A stretch of DNA of 64,000 nucleotides from Mesodorylaimus sp. YZB2_4 (lineage: Eukaryota; Nematoda; Enoplea; Dorylaimida; Dorylaimidae): NCBI GenBank assembly GCA_030248295.1, contig JASANH010000916.1, forward strand, positions 1 through 64,000, given 5' to 3'. Positions 46,901 to 58,957 of this stretch are shown piece by piece. Position numbers and translations under genes: made by a program. How positions within the stretch are numbered: the stretch's first letter is position 1; every line of letters starts with the position of its first letter. The notes beneath the pieces were generated by a model. The model was not told the origin of the DNA. It ran no database searches and was given only the letters and a program-made list of their open reading frames with translations.

Positions 46901-49900
46901 TCTTGAATGCGATGGAGGGGCCGGGTGCAAGAGTTAGGCTGCCCAATCCATTTGTAAGGGGGTATTTGCCCTCGAAGCACAAAAAAGGACTTGGGTGCCC
47001 TTTTAATTGACTTTATATCTTCTCCCTCCTACATATCTAGTCCAACTCACCAGCAAATCTCGAACTGAATCCAATTCTTGAACAGCTTCACACGCGTGGC
47101 CCTTCTTTGTGAAAAGCAGCTTGACCATATTCTCGTTTCCGTCACAGAATCGTAAATCATAACTTCTATGACCACCACCGCATTCGATTTCGCACAAATA
47201 CTGATCGATGTCCGTATTGTAAAGAACGAATTTGTTCTAAAAAATACAGCACTCCGCTTGTGGAACTCAAGTTTTCACATTTTTTGCTCCTCCAGCAACT
47301 AGTTTTTCTTTCAGACCCCCGAGCGCGGGAGAGATTTCGGGTACCGATCTGAAGCACAAAATAACTGGCGTCCACTGTTTTTTTAATTGCTCCAATACAT
47401 TACGAGCATGGGGCAGTTTGAGAACACATAAGAAGGCCCTAGGCAATAAAACTGAATAAGGCAACCTGCGGCTGGCAATAGGTAGTACCGCTAGGACAGA
47501 CCAATCATTTTCCTTCCGCGCACATCAGAGGGGAAGGGAAATGATGGATGATCTACAGTTTCCAGGTTCCAGGGTGAACGAGGGGTGCGAGGCCCAGCAT
47601 GAATGAGGAGTCAGTTACAAGGCACGCTGATTCTCTACAGCGCGTGGCAGGGCTGCAAGCAAGCTTCGAAACTGCGATTACTTACCGATTTAAAACCAGC
47701 AATCAGAAACCCATCAGCGTGCACGAACTTATCAGGCCATTCGAAATGTTGACCGAGCTAAAAGGCGGAAAGAAGTTCATCTTGCTAATACATAGTAAAT
47801 CACCTAACCATGATCACCATGATACGATTCTTGCTTTCGAGCACCCTACATTCTGCCTTCACTGTATTCATTCAGAGCAGCATCTCTTCCACCCAAGAAT
47901 TCTTATGCCAGCAGCACATGCTCTACGCACATTCCTGTTATTAAGCCTGCCCACCAAATTCCATTTTCCAGTAGAATAGTCTAGGGTCTTGTCAACAGTC
48001 TCTACAGCGCTCCTTTGTTTCCAACTGTTACCTTTTCACAAACAACAACCCTCCATCCACGACCAGGCTTATTGCTCGCATCGTATCTCCATTTCCGCCA
48101 GCACCGGTCTCGTCCAATGGTGTGCACTACAGTCCCATATTGCCCATCTAGCACGATATCAGTGACTTCTTTCGGTCCGTGTATTCTTGGAAACGACTGA
48201 CTTGGCGCTTGAGGCTTAAACTAAAGAAATAACCGAAAGTTTGATACGCTTTTTTAACATGCCTACAGTCCACATGCAAGCCAGTAACTACTGGCCGACA
48301 AGCTCACTGTAGTTGGAATACAAAAATCTCTGCCCAAGAGAAGAATGAGTTTTATAATGACCTCTATTTTTGCTGAAACGCTAAAATGACAAATTTGAAA
48401 CGTGTATGCGCATCAATTTCTTCAGCATACATTTTTCATATATTGTATTATGCTCGTTAAAAAATTGTAAGCAATATTTTTTGCTTTAGGCGTCTTATCG
48501 GCCAAACACTGCGTCGCTAAAGAACTGTCTGGCGAGTTTCATTATTTTGAATCCACATTCAGTCAAAATCTTCGTGCAACGCACAAAATTCTATTGAAAT
48601 CGGGTGAGCCAAAAGTAAGAATACAAAACTTTTCATTGGCAAGCAGTAGGCTCACCCTGTAGTATCTAAAAATTGGCCACGGTTGTTTTACAGCATATTA
48701 CAGCGGATTTTTCATTTCTCGCTCCTATCAGTCTTTTTTCTCTCAATTGAGGAGGCCTCAAACCACACTTTTCATCCCTTCACAACAATATTTTGTTTTG
48801 CTGGCCAAGTTTTTGGATTTCGAATGTGATGCCAGCATTTTATTGAATCTCACTGAACGCTAGACCCCAAATACTCCATCTGAAACATCAAAAGGTCAAC
48901 GACGTACCTCTGTGTTTTCACCCATAGCGTAAAAATATACGCTGCCATTTCGATCGCCCACTACCAGCCAATCGTCACTGCCTCCACTCGATGCCCCATG
49001 GCACAAACAAGATGCTTCCAACCATCGCTGCTTACCAACGGGCAACAAAAATAACCTCACAGCTTTCCTGTCATTCTCTATTTCTGCGATGCTCCATAGG
49101 GACTGAAAAACCAGATTATGACACTTACTGACTGCGAGACTGAGCTCTAAAATGCATTATGATAACCACAGCACTGACGATGAGACTGATAGATGGTGCT
49201 GCAGCCGCAGTTTATCTCACGATCGAACTAAGTCCTTCCCTGACCCCGCTTGAAAAAACAGAGCTCTTGGGAGCGCATCCACCCTATCCTATCCGCTGTA
49301 CGATCAAAACAGAGGACAAAAGACTTCGTGCTAAACAAGCTAAGACATGGCCCAAATTTATGACAGTCACAGCGCTGTGATGTACTGCAGAGGTGCCTAC
49401 TGATTCCACCAGATCAACCCATTCTTGTCAAAACCAGATCTATGAACCAGACACCAGCAAAATACAACAGAGCCCTTACCAAAATTCCATTGGAGGCGCA
49501 AATAAGAAGAAAGCGATTATTGTCGAGAAAATGGACGCTAAATACTTTTCCCCCGACTGGAACAAATTTATGAAGTTTCAATTCTAAAAAAAAACACGTT
49601 GCTCCCACTGCAGCCTCGAGGACAGCAGGGAAGTAAATCGATACGCGCCACGCGGAAAGAGACTCGCAATTACCCCACACACATAACGTTTAACCCCTTG
49701 AGCGCACAAGTATCTCCCCATTATGTGCTGGGGCAGAACAACATGGACCGTAAATCCTGAGCCAAGCAATTCTTGGCCAGTAGCTGCGATATACTCAAGG
49801 TCAGACACACTCACATTGTTTTTCTATGCAGTAGGCAGTTCACCTAGACCTGACAGAAATCAGAAATTATGCCAGGCACATCAGTTACACTCCTCCCTCC

Positions 49901-52382
49901 CTGATTACTCAGTACAAGTTCCGCACTGATGCCCAGTCCGCAATGTGTATTACCTGCCTCGATATCCATCACGTACACTCGACCATCCAGTCCGCCAAGG
50001 ACCAACTGATTTCCACGCCGATCACCAGTCGAGTAGCGCAGAGAGGAATCGACAATAATCAAAGTACTCTCACCACTTCGCTTCGTCAGCCTCACATTTC
50101 TTAAAACAAATTTTGTGACAGAAAAATTAACACAACCAAACAGTTTTACCCCTGATTATCAACTGTAATCCAGCTGTCTTGATTTCCACCATAATAAACT
50201 GCCGTTACGTTTTCCTCTGCATCCTACGAACAATGCAGAAGTTGGCACAGCAGCTGCCAAAAGTACTACGTCATTTTAGAGGACTTACTTGGAACGATCT
50301 GAGCGAAAGAAATTCGTCTTTTTCTTTCTCAAATCTTGGCAGCCGTATTTCAAATATACTGCCAGAGTCAGTGCCACAGATCTAAAAGACAAGTGACGCT
50401 CCTGCACTAGGTTAGCCGCTGGCCATCCAAAATCAAAGACACACCGACACAAATGCACAGGAGACCGGGATTAGTAACCTTACCAGAGATTTCGACGACT
50501 TATCCATCACCACTGCACGAATTCCACTCTTTTGCATCTTCCATTTCTTGCACAGTCGTCCACTCTGAACGTCCCACAAACACGCTGCGCCATCCTGAAA
50601 ATGAAACACCCAACTACTGCTTCTCTGTGCAAACATCTTCGTAAACCCATCTTCCTACCTCGCCAACAGAAACCACTTTTTCTCCAATGAATATCGAATT
50701 CCACACCCTTGCTTCGTGCCCGTAAAGCACATGCACAAGTTCGAAATGCCCACATCGCCATTCATCAATACTTAATATTTGATCAGGGCAAAATCGATTC
50801 TGATCGATTGGCAATCGATATCGCCATATTCGACAACTACGATCATCAGAAACTGAGCAAATGGAGTGGGAATGTGGCTCGTACTCGACACCGAATATGA
50901 CACCCTAAAACAGGTGTGAAAGTCGCACTGCAAGAGTTAGCCAACAGCAAATAATCAGCCACAATCAAATATTCTGACCTGATGCCCTTTCAATCGATGC
51001 ACAACTTTCTGCTGGCCGTCAGAATTCACGGAGTGGTCAAACGGGAACCATAACAATATTTCATTGAAGATGGTACCACTGACCACAGCAATGTTAGCCT
51101 CTTCTTCCTTAGCATTCGCAGACTCAATATCGATCAGCTGAGTGATAAGTATTCCTGAATATCTAGAAGAATATGAAAAAGAAATTAATCCATAGTGGGA
51201 TCCGAGATATAAACGGAACATTATTTTCAATCCTACGTTTCTTCTTAACAAAGGACATTAATAAAGACCAAAAAGCCATAAAAACTTACAAGAGGCAACA
51301 CTCCTCGCACTGCACCTTCCATGCAACGGCTCGGGTAGCGGTGGACCAGATAATCACCTGATTGTGAGCGACTAGTATGGCCAGCTGGAACAGAAGGAAT
51401 TCTCGACAAATGCAGTTACAAATAAACTTTAAATGGGATCAGGTAGTAGACAAGGCAATACGCTGAATGTCGGAAACCCTCCAGTGAAGATTTCCTTAAA
51501 AATATCGATTTTCGATACCTGGTCGCCTCTGGTCCAGTCGACTGATAAAATCCAATCTCCAATACTGACAGCGGGATCTTTCCTAAATGGTACTTTCCCT
51601 GAGCCAAGTTCGGTGGAATTTCTTTGGAATTACTCATCATTATTTTTAGATATCTTATCACCCAGAATACACTAGATCATGTTTCAAATACCTGCCAAGG
51701 TGGAGGGTGAGTGTCCGGCACTTGTCTACTTTGGCGAGCCGCCAAAAATTATTTTTAGTGGCTCGCTAAAGTAGACGAGTGCGAAGTGTACAATAGAAGG
51801 CAACACTCACACATTTGACGCCAATCGTAAAATATTTTTCGACTAGACAGAGTATATTTCCGGGACTGTTTCATTTTCTCCAACCACATCTACGCTCATC
51901 CTAACTTTGCGAAAAATCTTTTTTTCGGAAACGACTTACTGAATTTGAATCGACGCGTCGTTTTCCCCATTTTCAATCACATCAATCTCAATTATCCGAA
52001 AGAATCGTTGCCCATAAACACAAAACTTTTTCTGAAATGCATTCTTCTGAATTCCACAAATGTAATTCGTATCAAAAATTGGTTCGCAACGAACAGAATG
52101 TTTCTGATCAACTAAATCAAATATTTGCAATTTCCCACCAAAACCTGAAAAATCATGGGTATTTCACGAAAAAGCAAAGGGAAACACTACAGTTTCACAA
52201 TTTTTTTGTAAAAACGTTTTCCGAATGACGAAATCATAGGCCTCAGACTCACAATAAGTTTTACAGAACGACATCAAATACATAGTCAACTGAAAACGAA
52301 TAAACTCACCAGAAAAAAGATATTCTTTCCCACCAAAGCAAAAAACTTTTAAAAATCTAACCGGATACGCTTCGAATGTCAT
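40903..52382 (-). CDS. WDR6: WDR6, WD-repeat cofactor of tRNA 2'-O-methylation
   Basis: Exons on the minus strand: 52382-52310, 52144-51940, 51582-51519, 51384-51290, 51162-50979, 50904-50659, 50594-50484, 50381-50289, 50223-50150, 50099-49954, 49583-49480, 49102-48908, 48220-48032, 47757-47686, 47236-47051, 44749-44623, 44560-44305, 42514-42039, 41814-41674, 41606-41521, tentative 41105-40903. Phases agree through exon 20. About 1110 residues, near the human length (about 1120). Landmarks: GVIFGVEYEP...SVSDDRSCRIW, LYGHEARVWNSIF, LPVGKQRWLEASC, CGGGHRSYDL, TCSEDTTIAIW and SIDQRIGLWKY. In animals WDR6, like yeast Trm734, partners FTSJ1/Trm7 to methylate the anticodon wobble position of certain tRNAs in the cytoplasm. 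Oddities: exon 16 seems to use a GC donor; exon 21 does not match exon 20 in phase, so one small exon or the true last exon is unresolved. The acidic insert in exon 18 (DEMESDVDEVDELEGEWEED) is lineage-specific as far as I can tell. Confidence 0.93.
42561..42648 (+). ncRNA. tRNA-like sequence (possible SINE head or tRNA pseudogene)
   Basis: An A-box-like TGCCGAGTGGTGTTAAGAG at 42564-42582, typical of Ser/Leu tRNAs, lies about 60 nt before a B-box GGTTCGAATGCC at 42627-42638. The arms do not fold as a full tRNA by eye. It lies in a WDR6 intron. Confidence 0.45.
43295..43393 (-). ncRNA. tRNA-like sequence, A and B boxes (possible SINE)
   Basis: On the minus strand GTGGTGTAATGG (A-box-like, 43370-43382 region) is followed about 60 nt later by GAGTTCAACTC (B-box-like, 43303-43313). 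It lies in the same WDR6 intron as the 42561 copy, in opposite orientation. No full cloverleaf is visible. Confidence 0.4.
43567..43670 (+). other. Orphan exon-like ORF on the opposite strand of a WDR6 intron
   Basis: An acceptor-like TCTTATTAG precedes an open segment that ends at a strong donor, GACAG followed by GTGAGC. The frame reads QQELELCQRELFELNFMQTD and then SNLANFFYNPEERQ, a composition like real protein, phase 1 in and phase 0 out. No flanking exons of the same gene were found, so it could be a relic or part of a nested plus-strand gene. Confidence 0.35.
45085..45160. repeat. GATCC/GACCC low-complexity cluster in a WDR6 intron
   Basis: Overlapping variants of CCGACCCGACCC, GATCGGCCC and CCGATCCA. 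Related clusters lie at about 42846-42955, 43879-43921, 44157-44215 and 46037-46132, all within WDR6 introns. Confidence 0.7.
46037..46132. repeat. GATCCGG/GGGTCGG low-complexity cluster in a WDR6 intron
   Basis: Mixed CCGATCCGG, GGGTCGGTT and complement motifs on both strands, so it is partly self-complementary. Same type as 45085-45160. Confidence 0.7.
46382..46924. mobile_element. Long-TIR MITE inside a WDR6 intron
   Basis: About 46382-46512 matches the reverse complement of about 46796-46924 along roughly 120-130 bp with scattered mismatches (shared blocks TTCGCGCCAAACGGCCT, CATGTGTGCGCG and GCCAGATGGTTGCCC). The centre (about 285 bp) has no ORF. TGCA flanks both ends and may be the target duplication. 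The long arms allow a strong hairpin in the WDR6 pre-mRNA. Confidence 0.8.
51718..51783. repeat. Short intronic hairpin, about 32-bp arms
   Basis: The arm GCACTTGTCTACTTTGGCGA... and its partner at 51751-51783 are complementary over about 32 bp with four differences. If transcribed on the plus strand, three of these are G-U pairs. The loop is only a few AT bases. It lies in WDR6 intron 2 (between exons ending 51940 and starting 51582). Confidence 0.8.
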
Positions 52383-53016
52383 TTTAACTCACTCATGGCC
52401 TAGAACAGAAAAACTGTACTTATTTGACTAAATGCATGCATGCATGGATTTAGTTAAATAATTGTATCTATGTATATATATAAATAATGGTTAAATAATT
52501 GTGTATGTATATATGTATATATATATCCCATGCATGTATGAATTCAAAATCTTCCCGCATCTAGCAGACGGTAACCAGCCCGCTTCCAAGCAGACAGCAA
52601 GAAATGGATAAGCAAAGCGCGGGAATTCAAATCTACGGGCTTAAGAAAGTGGTATTTCCTTTCTACATCACACAAAAACTGTAGAGAATTGATTTATGTA
52701 TGGGCAAAGCTGAAATTATAAAATACTATGGTGTTTTATTTGTTGCAGTATTCTGATGCTCATTAGCTTTTTCCATTTTTATATCACCACGGCCAAAAAA
52801 GAACCGCAAAATAAAAAAAATTGAATTATAACATTGACGTTATTAATAAGATGTAAATGCAAGCAGAGATGAAGATCTATGTAGTCATAAGATTCAAGAA
52901 TCACAGAAGTTAGTGTAAGGAGTACACCACATTTGCTGGAGGGGGTGAGTGTCTGCTGATTGCATTACGGTCTCAATCGTCGATTCACCACGTAACATTA
53001 AATTTGATTCGCTGAA

Positions 53017-53552
53017 TCATACTAGACAAGACTTTTTTATATCAAACTGTCTAGCGGGGAAGTGAATCATAAAAAATCCAATTGTCACTTTGTCCATGCA
53101 ATACATCGACTCTCCTCTCCGCAGCGCCATTTCCGCCAGCCGTGCCACTGTCCTTGTACGCGCTCCCAATGTCCATAAATTATCGATTCGTGCGTTCGGA
53201 GTTGTCAGGCAGTCGAAATAAATCGTAGGAAGCACACGATAAATCGTCTCGTGTTGTTGCCTAGTGATTTGTGCATGTCGGATGTGATTACAATGTCAGA
53301 CTGGGGTAACTGATTTGGGCATGCTTTGCCCAGTTTTGATATCTTTGCATCATATTGCGTGGCTTCCTTCTTTGTTTCTGACACCATTTTTTTCTCCTGA
53401 AGTGATATAGAAGCAAAGCGTGAGGTGGTCGAAGTCATTAGTTCGATTTTACTAAGCCTGCAAAGATGTTGTGGGCATGGGAAAATAGAAAAATCAAGCA
53501 TTTTATACCCAAGTGGGAGTCGGTGGTCTTCCAATCGTGTGCCGAAATGCAT
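53017..53552 (-). other. Unidentified coding-looking segment, frame-split
   Basis: Two overlapping minus-strand frames look protein-like. One ends in PNQLPQSDIVITSDMHKSLG; the other contains CLTTPNARIDNLWTLGARTR and runs to a stop at 53017. Joining them needs an indel or a short unseen intron near 53260. I cannot assign a family. It could be a decayed gene. Confidence 0.25.
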
Positions 53553-54566
53553 CGCGAGTTTGCCGTTGCAATGCGGGCGAGTACCAATGGACTAAAAGAA
53601 GGAGAATAGGCAAAAGTCAAAAACCAAATGTCTATTTGGACGATGGATGGTCCGCGCGCGGCGACCAACCAAATGATGAAGATCCAGGCGACCGGATAAA
53701 AATGCCAATTTTGATTGATTATGCTCAGTCATATCTCGAACGCGCGCCTACTCTGCTCCCACCCCACCACCACCACGATATAGCCACCACTGCGACGGGA
53801 GCTGGCTCGAGACAAGAGCTCACCCGGCGATCACTCACATCCCATCGAACCCGCCGAGCTGCTGTCGACCAACCAAAACGGCAGGCGGCAGACGTTCAGC
53901 CGCCACCAACCAACATTGTCCGACCCGTTTCCGGTCATTGTAAAAACGTCACAGGGCCGTTGTTATTGGACAAAACCAAGACAAACACGCCGAGTGCGTA
54001 TTGTTGGCATTTTCTGGATGCCTTGGAAAGAAAGCGCAGGTGCAGAGAAAAGTCGATCTTGATCAGTTCGAAGTTGCTGAGCTGGCAGGTATGATGATTT
54101 CTTAAATTACTGTTGAACATTATGATAGCCCTTACCCTCCCCCTGTCCCGACTTTCCTGTTTCTAATGAGCTGCGTAAAATTTTCCCTTGACTGCACAGC
54201 TACAGTAAATGAAGCCACGTTTCGTAGAGAAATGCAACAAGCGCAAAATTTTCTCAGAATCGCGTGAAATCGATTCACCAAAATAATTGGTCCAATAACA
54301 TGCCTCAAAATCCGACAATTACTCCGCGAACAGTTGCGATGCCTGTTTTCTTTGTGTTACCATTTCAGTGACCAAATAATATTACATCACAAATTTTCTC
54401 AAATTGCCAATTTCTGCCACACTAATACACTTTAATCGGTAATATAAATCAAAACGCGCACTAGGACTAGGATTTATTGCGCTCGTTGCCATTTCGTCTG
54501 CCTTCCCGTTCGCCCCTTGCATACACCCATCCTCCCTGCCTTCCTTCCGACACGCTCGCCAGACAT

Positions 54567-54588
54567 GGGGGGGGGGGGGGGGGGGGGG
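54567..54588 (+). repeat. Poly-G run (22 bases)
   Basis: Uninterrupted G homopolymer, long enough to form a G-quadruplex; the longest of several G/C homopolymers in the window. Confidence 0.95.
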
Positions 54589-57174
54589 ACAGACATACCC
54601 ATAAAAGGAAAAATGCGAAAATGGACTATGTAATGCACAGGTCGAGCCAGTGTACTAGTCTGATGTCGCTGCTCCGCCATTCTTTTCTTAAGACGATCCA
54701 CTTTTAAAACAAGCATTTATTTTCTTGTCAATAGGCCATAAATTTTTTGTCTACGCCTTTCTGACATATGGCGGCTCGGGTGGCACATAGTATAGTCGAT
54801 ATTTAAATTGTATGCAGTTGTACTTTCAACAGTATTTTCAAGTTTTTTGCTTCGAAATGGAGGATTTTAAATTTCCCGCGCGCCAGTGGAATTTAGGTAG
54901 AATGCTTCGTGTTGTGAGCAAGAATTTTTGTCATGAGGCTTTTCTTAGAAATTCAAGACTAATATTTTCAAGGTGAAAATTTTATAATCTACTGATACAG
55001 GGTAGAAATTGATGTACTCTCTAATTCAATGATTATTCCTATTTTTACATTGAATATAGCTGGATAATAATTCTTCTTTTATCAAATTCTCCTCACCAAG
55101 CCTTTTTTATCTCGATTGTAAGCTATAAGCTATATATTTTCCAATATGGGGTGCTAGGCTAAGTAGTATTGGCCTAGCATGCGTGGTATGTCGACCATAT
55201 TTCATCCCCGTTTGAAAAACGGCAGCAACCTAACGTTTTTCGAGCACTCTCTAAATCATCGTTCATCGACGCTAGCGGTGGTTGCTGGCGCCCAGTCTTG
55301 TTCGTTGGCGCGGGGGATTTCCCGAAGCTGGCAATTCTGTGTGTCCATCGTTTAAAAGCTAACAAACAAGTCTTTGCACCAAAACTAATCCTTCTATTTA
55401 TTGATATTTTAAACCTGGTGCACCAAAGTCGTTTATTCTCCTGTACCCCAAGGAAATATATGGCCATGCCATGGTTGACTGCTTGCTTATTTGTTAACTT
55501 GGAGGCGGAATTTACTTCCATTACGCTTCATTGCATTCCCGGATCGCTATACTGTTTTTTTTTGCGAAACTTGCATCCATAAGTTTGTATTCTGACATCT
55601 TAGCCATTTATTTTATTTATAAGCTCTTTAGCGTCTTTCTGCCAGACGATGACTAGCTGACCAGCAGGGTATGTTTTTGTAGTTCCACTCGAACAACCTT
55701 GTGTTTTGGGTCTTCGGATTTGACGAAGGGGTAAGAGAGTGGCATGAATAATGGCGTGACTAAATTATTTATTACTTTCGAGCTTTCATTCGGATGCCGT
55801 TCGATCATTGATCAAGACCAGCTAGCCAGATAGCCATCATAAAAAGACGGAAATGCGGTGTGTGACAACTGGCTATTGGGGCTTACTAGAATCCGAGCAG
55901 TAGATAACGTCACGCAATCTGCATTCTCGCTCCATCGAATACGAGACGAGCTCCTTGTTTCAATATAGGCCGCTGGGGTGTGTACATGGGAGCAGTTGGT
56001 GTGTGCGAGACAAGTCCAAGATTGATTGCCAACCGATGGTCTTGCCAACCAATGCCCAATCTTATCCCGACGCACACTGGGTGGTAAACGCGTATGGCGC
56101 GCTTGGTCAAAGACTGCCTTTCCTTGGCTCTCTATTACGGCCTGCTTCTCTTTCTCTCGTTTTGTATTCGAATCAGCGTGGCATGTTGCTGGGTTTGGTT
56201 TTGGGCGGGGTGTTGGTTGAAATGGCGCGTGACAAATTCCCAAGTCTCTAGCGGACTACGATCCATCAACTGGGTCTGGCTGGATTAGGGTAGAAATGGA
56301 TAGCCTCTATGCGCGCCTTCTGTCAAGGTTTTTTTGCTTTGAATCTTTTCTTTGTCTTGTCAGTTTTGCTTTTGAGGCTTGTTTTGTTGCGTGTCTGGTG
56401 GCAGACAGGGTCGGGACGCTAGAAATTTGATGGGACAGAAATTTCGGGGTAGAGTCTATCGTACAGTATACTGTATGAATGAGAAAGCTAGCTCTACTGG
56501 CAGAGATTCCAGTCCACCCTAAACTGGACGTTCTGGATAAAATATAGGTAAAAAAATAAAATATTCTGGATAAAAGATAGGATGAATGCTGTCAGCTTAT
56601 TGTGATTTCATGGGGCGACTCGACCGTCATTGTCACCTTGTTACCTCCCTCTGCCAAACAGGACTGGGCACTAGTTTACCCCCGTCATATCACTTTCACA
56701 CCTGCGATTAGTCCTTACCATTGAGCCCATCTCGCCAGTGTCATTCACGCCCTTGTACCTTGCACCTGATTTATAAAATCCCTTCCGTCAACAAATACAA
56801 ATCAACACAGGATGGGCCTATAATCACTGCTTTTAGCCTTATCTAGGATATACGTCCCGTCCGCCTAGTATAAGTGCGGGGCGTCTGATTCTGACCAGTC
56901 TATGCTGCTTGCATTGAATTTTTCAATCTTATGTCGCAAGCATTGCATAAGAAATAATTCTGTGAAAGAAGTTTGTTGGTTAGATTTGGGCCGGTTTTTG
57001 CGTTGTGAGTCTCTCCAGAAGCGTTGCGTCGCAATCTGCATTGAACCGTGTGCTACTGTATACCATACCATATCCTTGTATTCGACACTTTGTACCATGT
57101 TCATGTTTTACCACATCACCAAACGCTTATGCGCACTCGAGGGTGAAGGGACACATTTTACAGGAAATGATTTA

Positions 57175-57257
57175 CCGGCCCGCGAGTCGAACACTCGCCC
57201 GTAACTGCGCACCTGACGTGAGAGGCAGACGCCTAACCCACCAGGCCACGAGGCCGG
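57175..57257 (-). ncRNA. tRNA-like sequence, probable tRNA-derived element or pseudogene
   Basis: On the minus strand a 7-bp acceptor-like stem closes (CCGGCCT with GGGCCGG). A D-arm follows (GCCT-loop-AGGC in GTGGCCTGGTGGGTTAGGC), then a T-arm-like GCGAG/CTCGC stem around TGTTCGA, directly before the acceptor 3' strand. The anticodon arm does not pair well (loop near CTCTCACG) and the T-loop is shifted by two bases relative to a standard TTCGANN loop. It is therefore probably not a working tRNA. Confidence 0.5.
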
Positions 57258-58957
57258 TACCCAGAATGGGTGATCGATCCTCACAACTTTTTACTTGTAC
57301 GATTAAGGCGTGTATGTTGATTCTTCTTAGCTCTTCCCTCTCGTCGCCCCGCTCGAGGCCGCCTTCTACTCATTTGCATCTGTTTAGATAAAGATAAAAG
57401 GACCCATTTTCTACTTTGACAGCTACTGATAAGGAAATCTGCCGCACTTGGTCAATTCAATCAAGTCTGCGATGCAAGAGACTGACGCGCTCGTTTTGCC
57501 GAGTAAAGAGGCGTTGTGCTATTATGGCGAATTAGTTGCGTAAACAGATCATTTGCTTCTTTTCGGTGGGATACATTTTGGTAACCATATTTTCTTAACG
57601 GCCGACAGTACGTTTAGATTTCGTCTGTTGCATTTTTGACCATCATCCTTCCAGTTTTCTGCCCAGATCATATCTGACTCTTTTTCCAGCAAACATCTTA
57701 AACAAATTATCTTGACACGTCCAAGCCAGCATATCATCCCATCTGGCATTTTCTCCTCCCCTATATTTTGGTTTATTTACTCTGGTTGTCATATTTCTCA
57801 CTGCCCTCCCATCGACACCAAGGCTTAATTTATGGCGCGACATCTCCTCGTATGCGCGCAGTGTACACCCTCATCCTGCCTCCATAAAACACGCCATTCG
57901 AAGTTGGGGAATAAAAAATGGCCTCCATTTCCTTCACTATTCCATATATCGTCCAGCCAGGAGTAGCGTGCTCGTTTAGACAATGCGCCTATGAATTTGC
58001 GTGTGAACATGAAGGCTGGTCTTTATAAATCTTTTCTTGACAAGACTTTGCAGTCAAGTGAAAATTAGTGGGGTACTTATTCTAGTTGTATAAGTCCAGG
58101 CGAAGAGTGTTTCCACATTGAGTTGGCAATACACATCTTCTAATCCGTTTTTATAAGCGTTTGTTTTCACCATTCTGAATCAGTATACATTGCCAAGCCT
58201 GGTCAAGAACAGTAACTTTTCTGGTGTTTATGAAAAAGCTACCTTTACTAAGCGGTCTTGAGAATGTCGAACCTGGGGCATAGAATGAATCAATTCCTAT
58301 GCCATTAAATATGCATATTTTCTTTCACCTATCGCTCATGAGCTTTAAGTGGTGCATCAGTTTCAACAGGAACGCTCTCGGTTAGCTAAAGCTGTAAAGT
58401 AAACACCAATAGCGCCACCTCATCTTTGCACCCTTCTCGTTGCCTAGCCTAGCGGGCCCTCTAGAGCAAATGGTGATAATGGAAAGAGGATTTATTGAGG
58501 TGTTTGCTATCCGTCCATCCGTTTAGAGAATTTTTAAGTTATTCTTCAAAAATTTTTCAACGGCAGTTTTGAAAATTTTGTCTCTCCGTAAAGTGGATTT
58601 TTAGAAAAGATTTGTACATAAACTAATGGTTTTGTCAATGTTAAAAAAGTTTCGCCACAGAAAAAAATGTCTCGTGATAGCATTCGTCGACTGGCTGCTG
58701 TTGTTTTGGAAATTATGGAGCCTCCAAGTGTCTGCTTACGCACACATATGCTAATGCGCTATAAACAGGTGGGCCTATTTTTCATGTACGCCTTCCTAGC
58801 TAGTTACATTATCTGGACAGACCAGGGTGGGGCAATATCATAAACTGCATTTTCCTGGACTCTTTTTTAAGTAAAGTTTTTCATGGAAATACCAAATTTA
58901 CCAAACTGCGAAAAGATTACTGTATGTTTCTTTCAGGTTTATTACACGCGTTCACAA

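Larger units (their letters stand above)
52383..58957. other. Large intergenic region between WDR6 and the CUB-LDLa gene
   Basis: Contains AT-rich TATATA stretches (52470-52526), a 22-base poly-G run (54567-54588), a tRNA-like sequence (57175-57257) and coding-looking but unidentified open segments on both strands at 53017-54093. Nothing else recognised. Confidence 0.45.
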
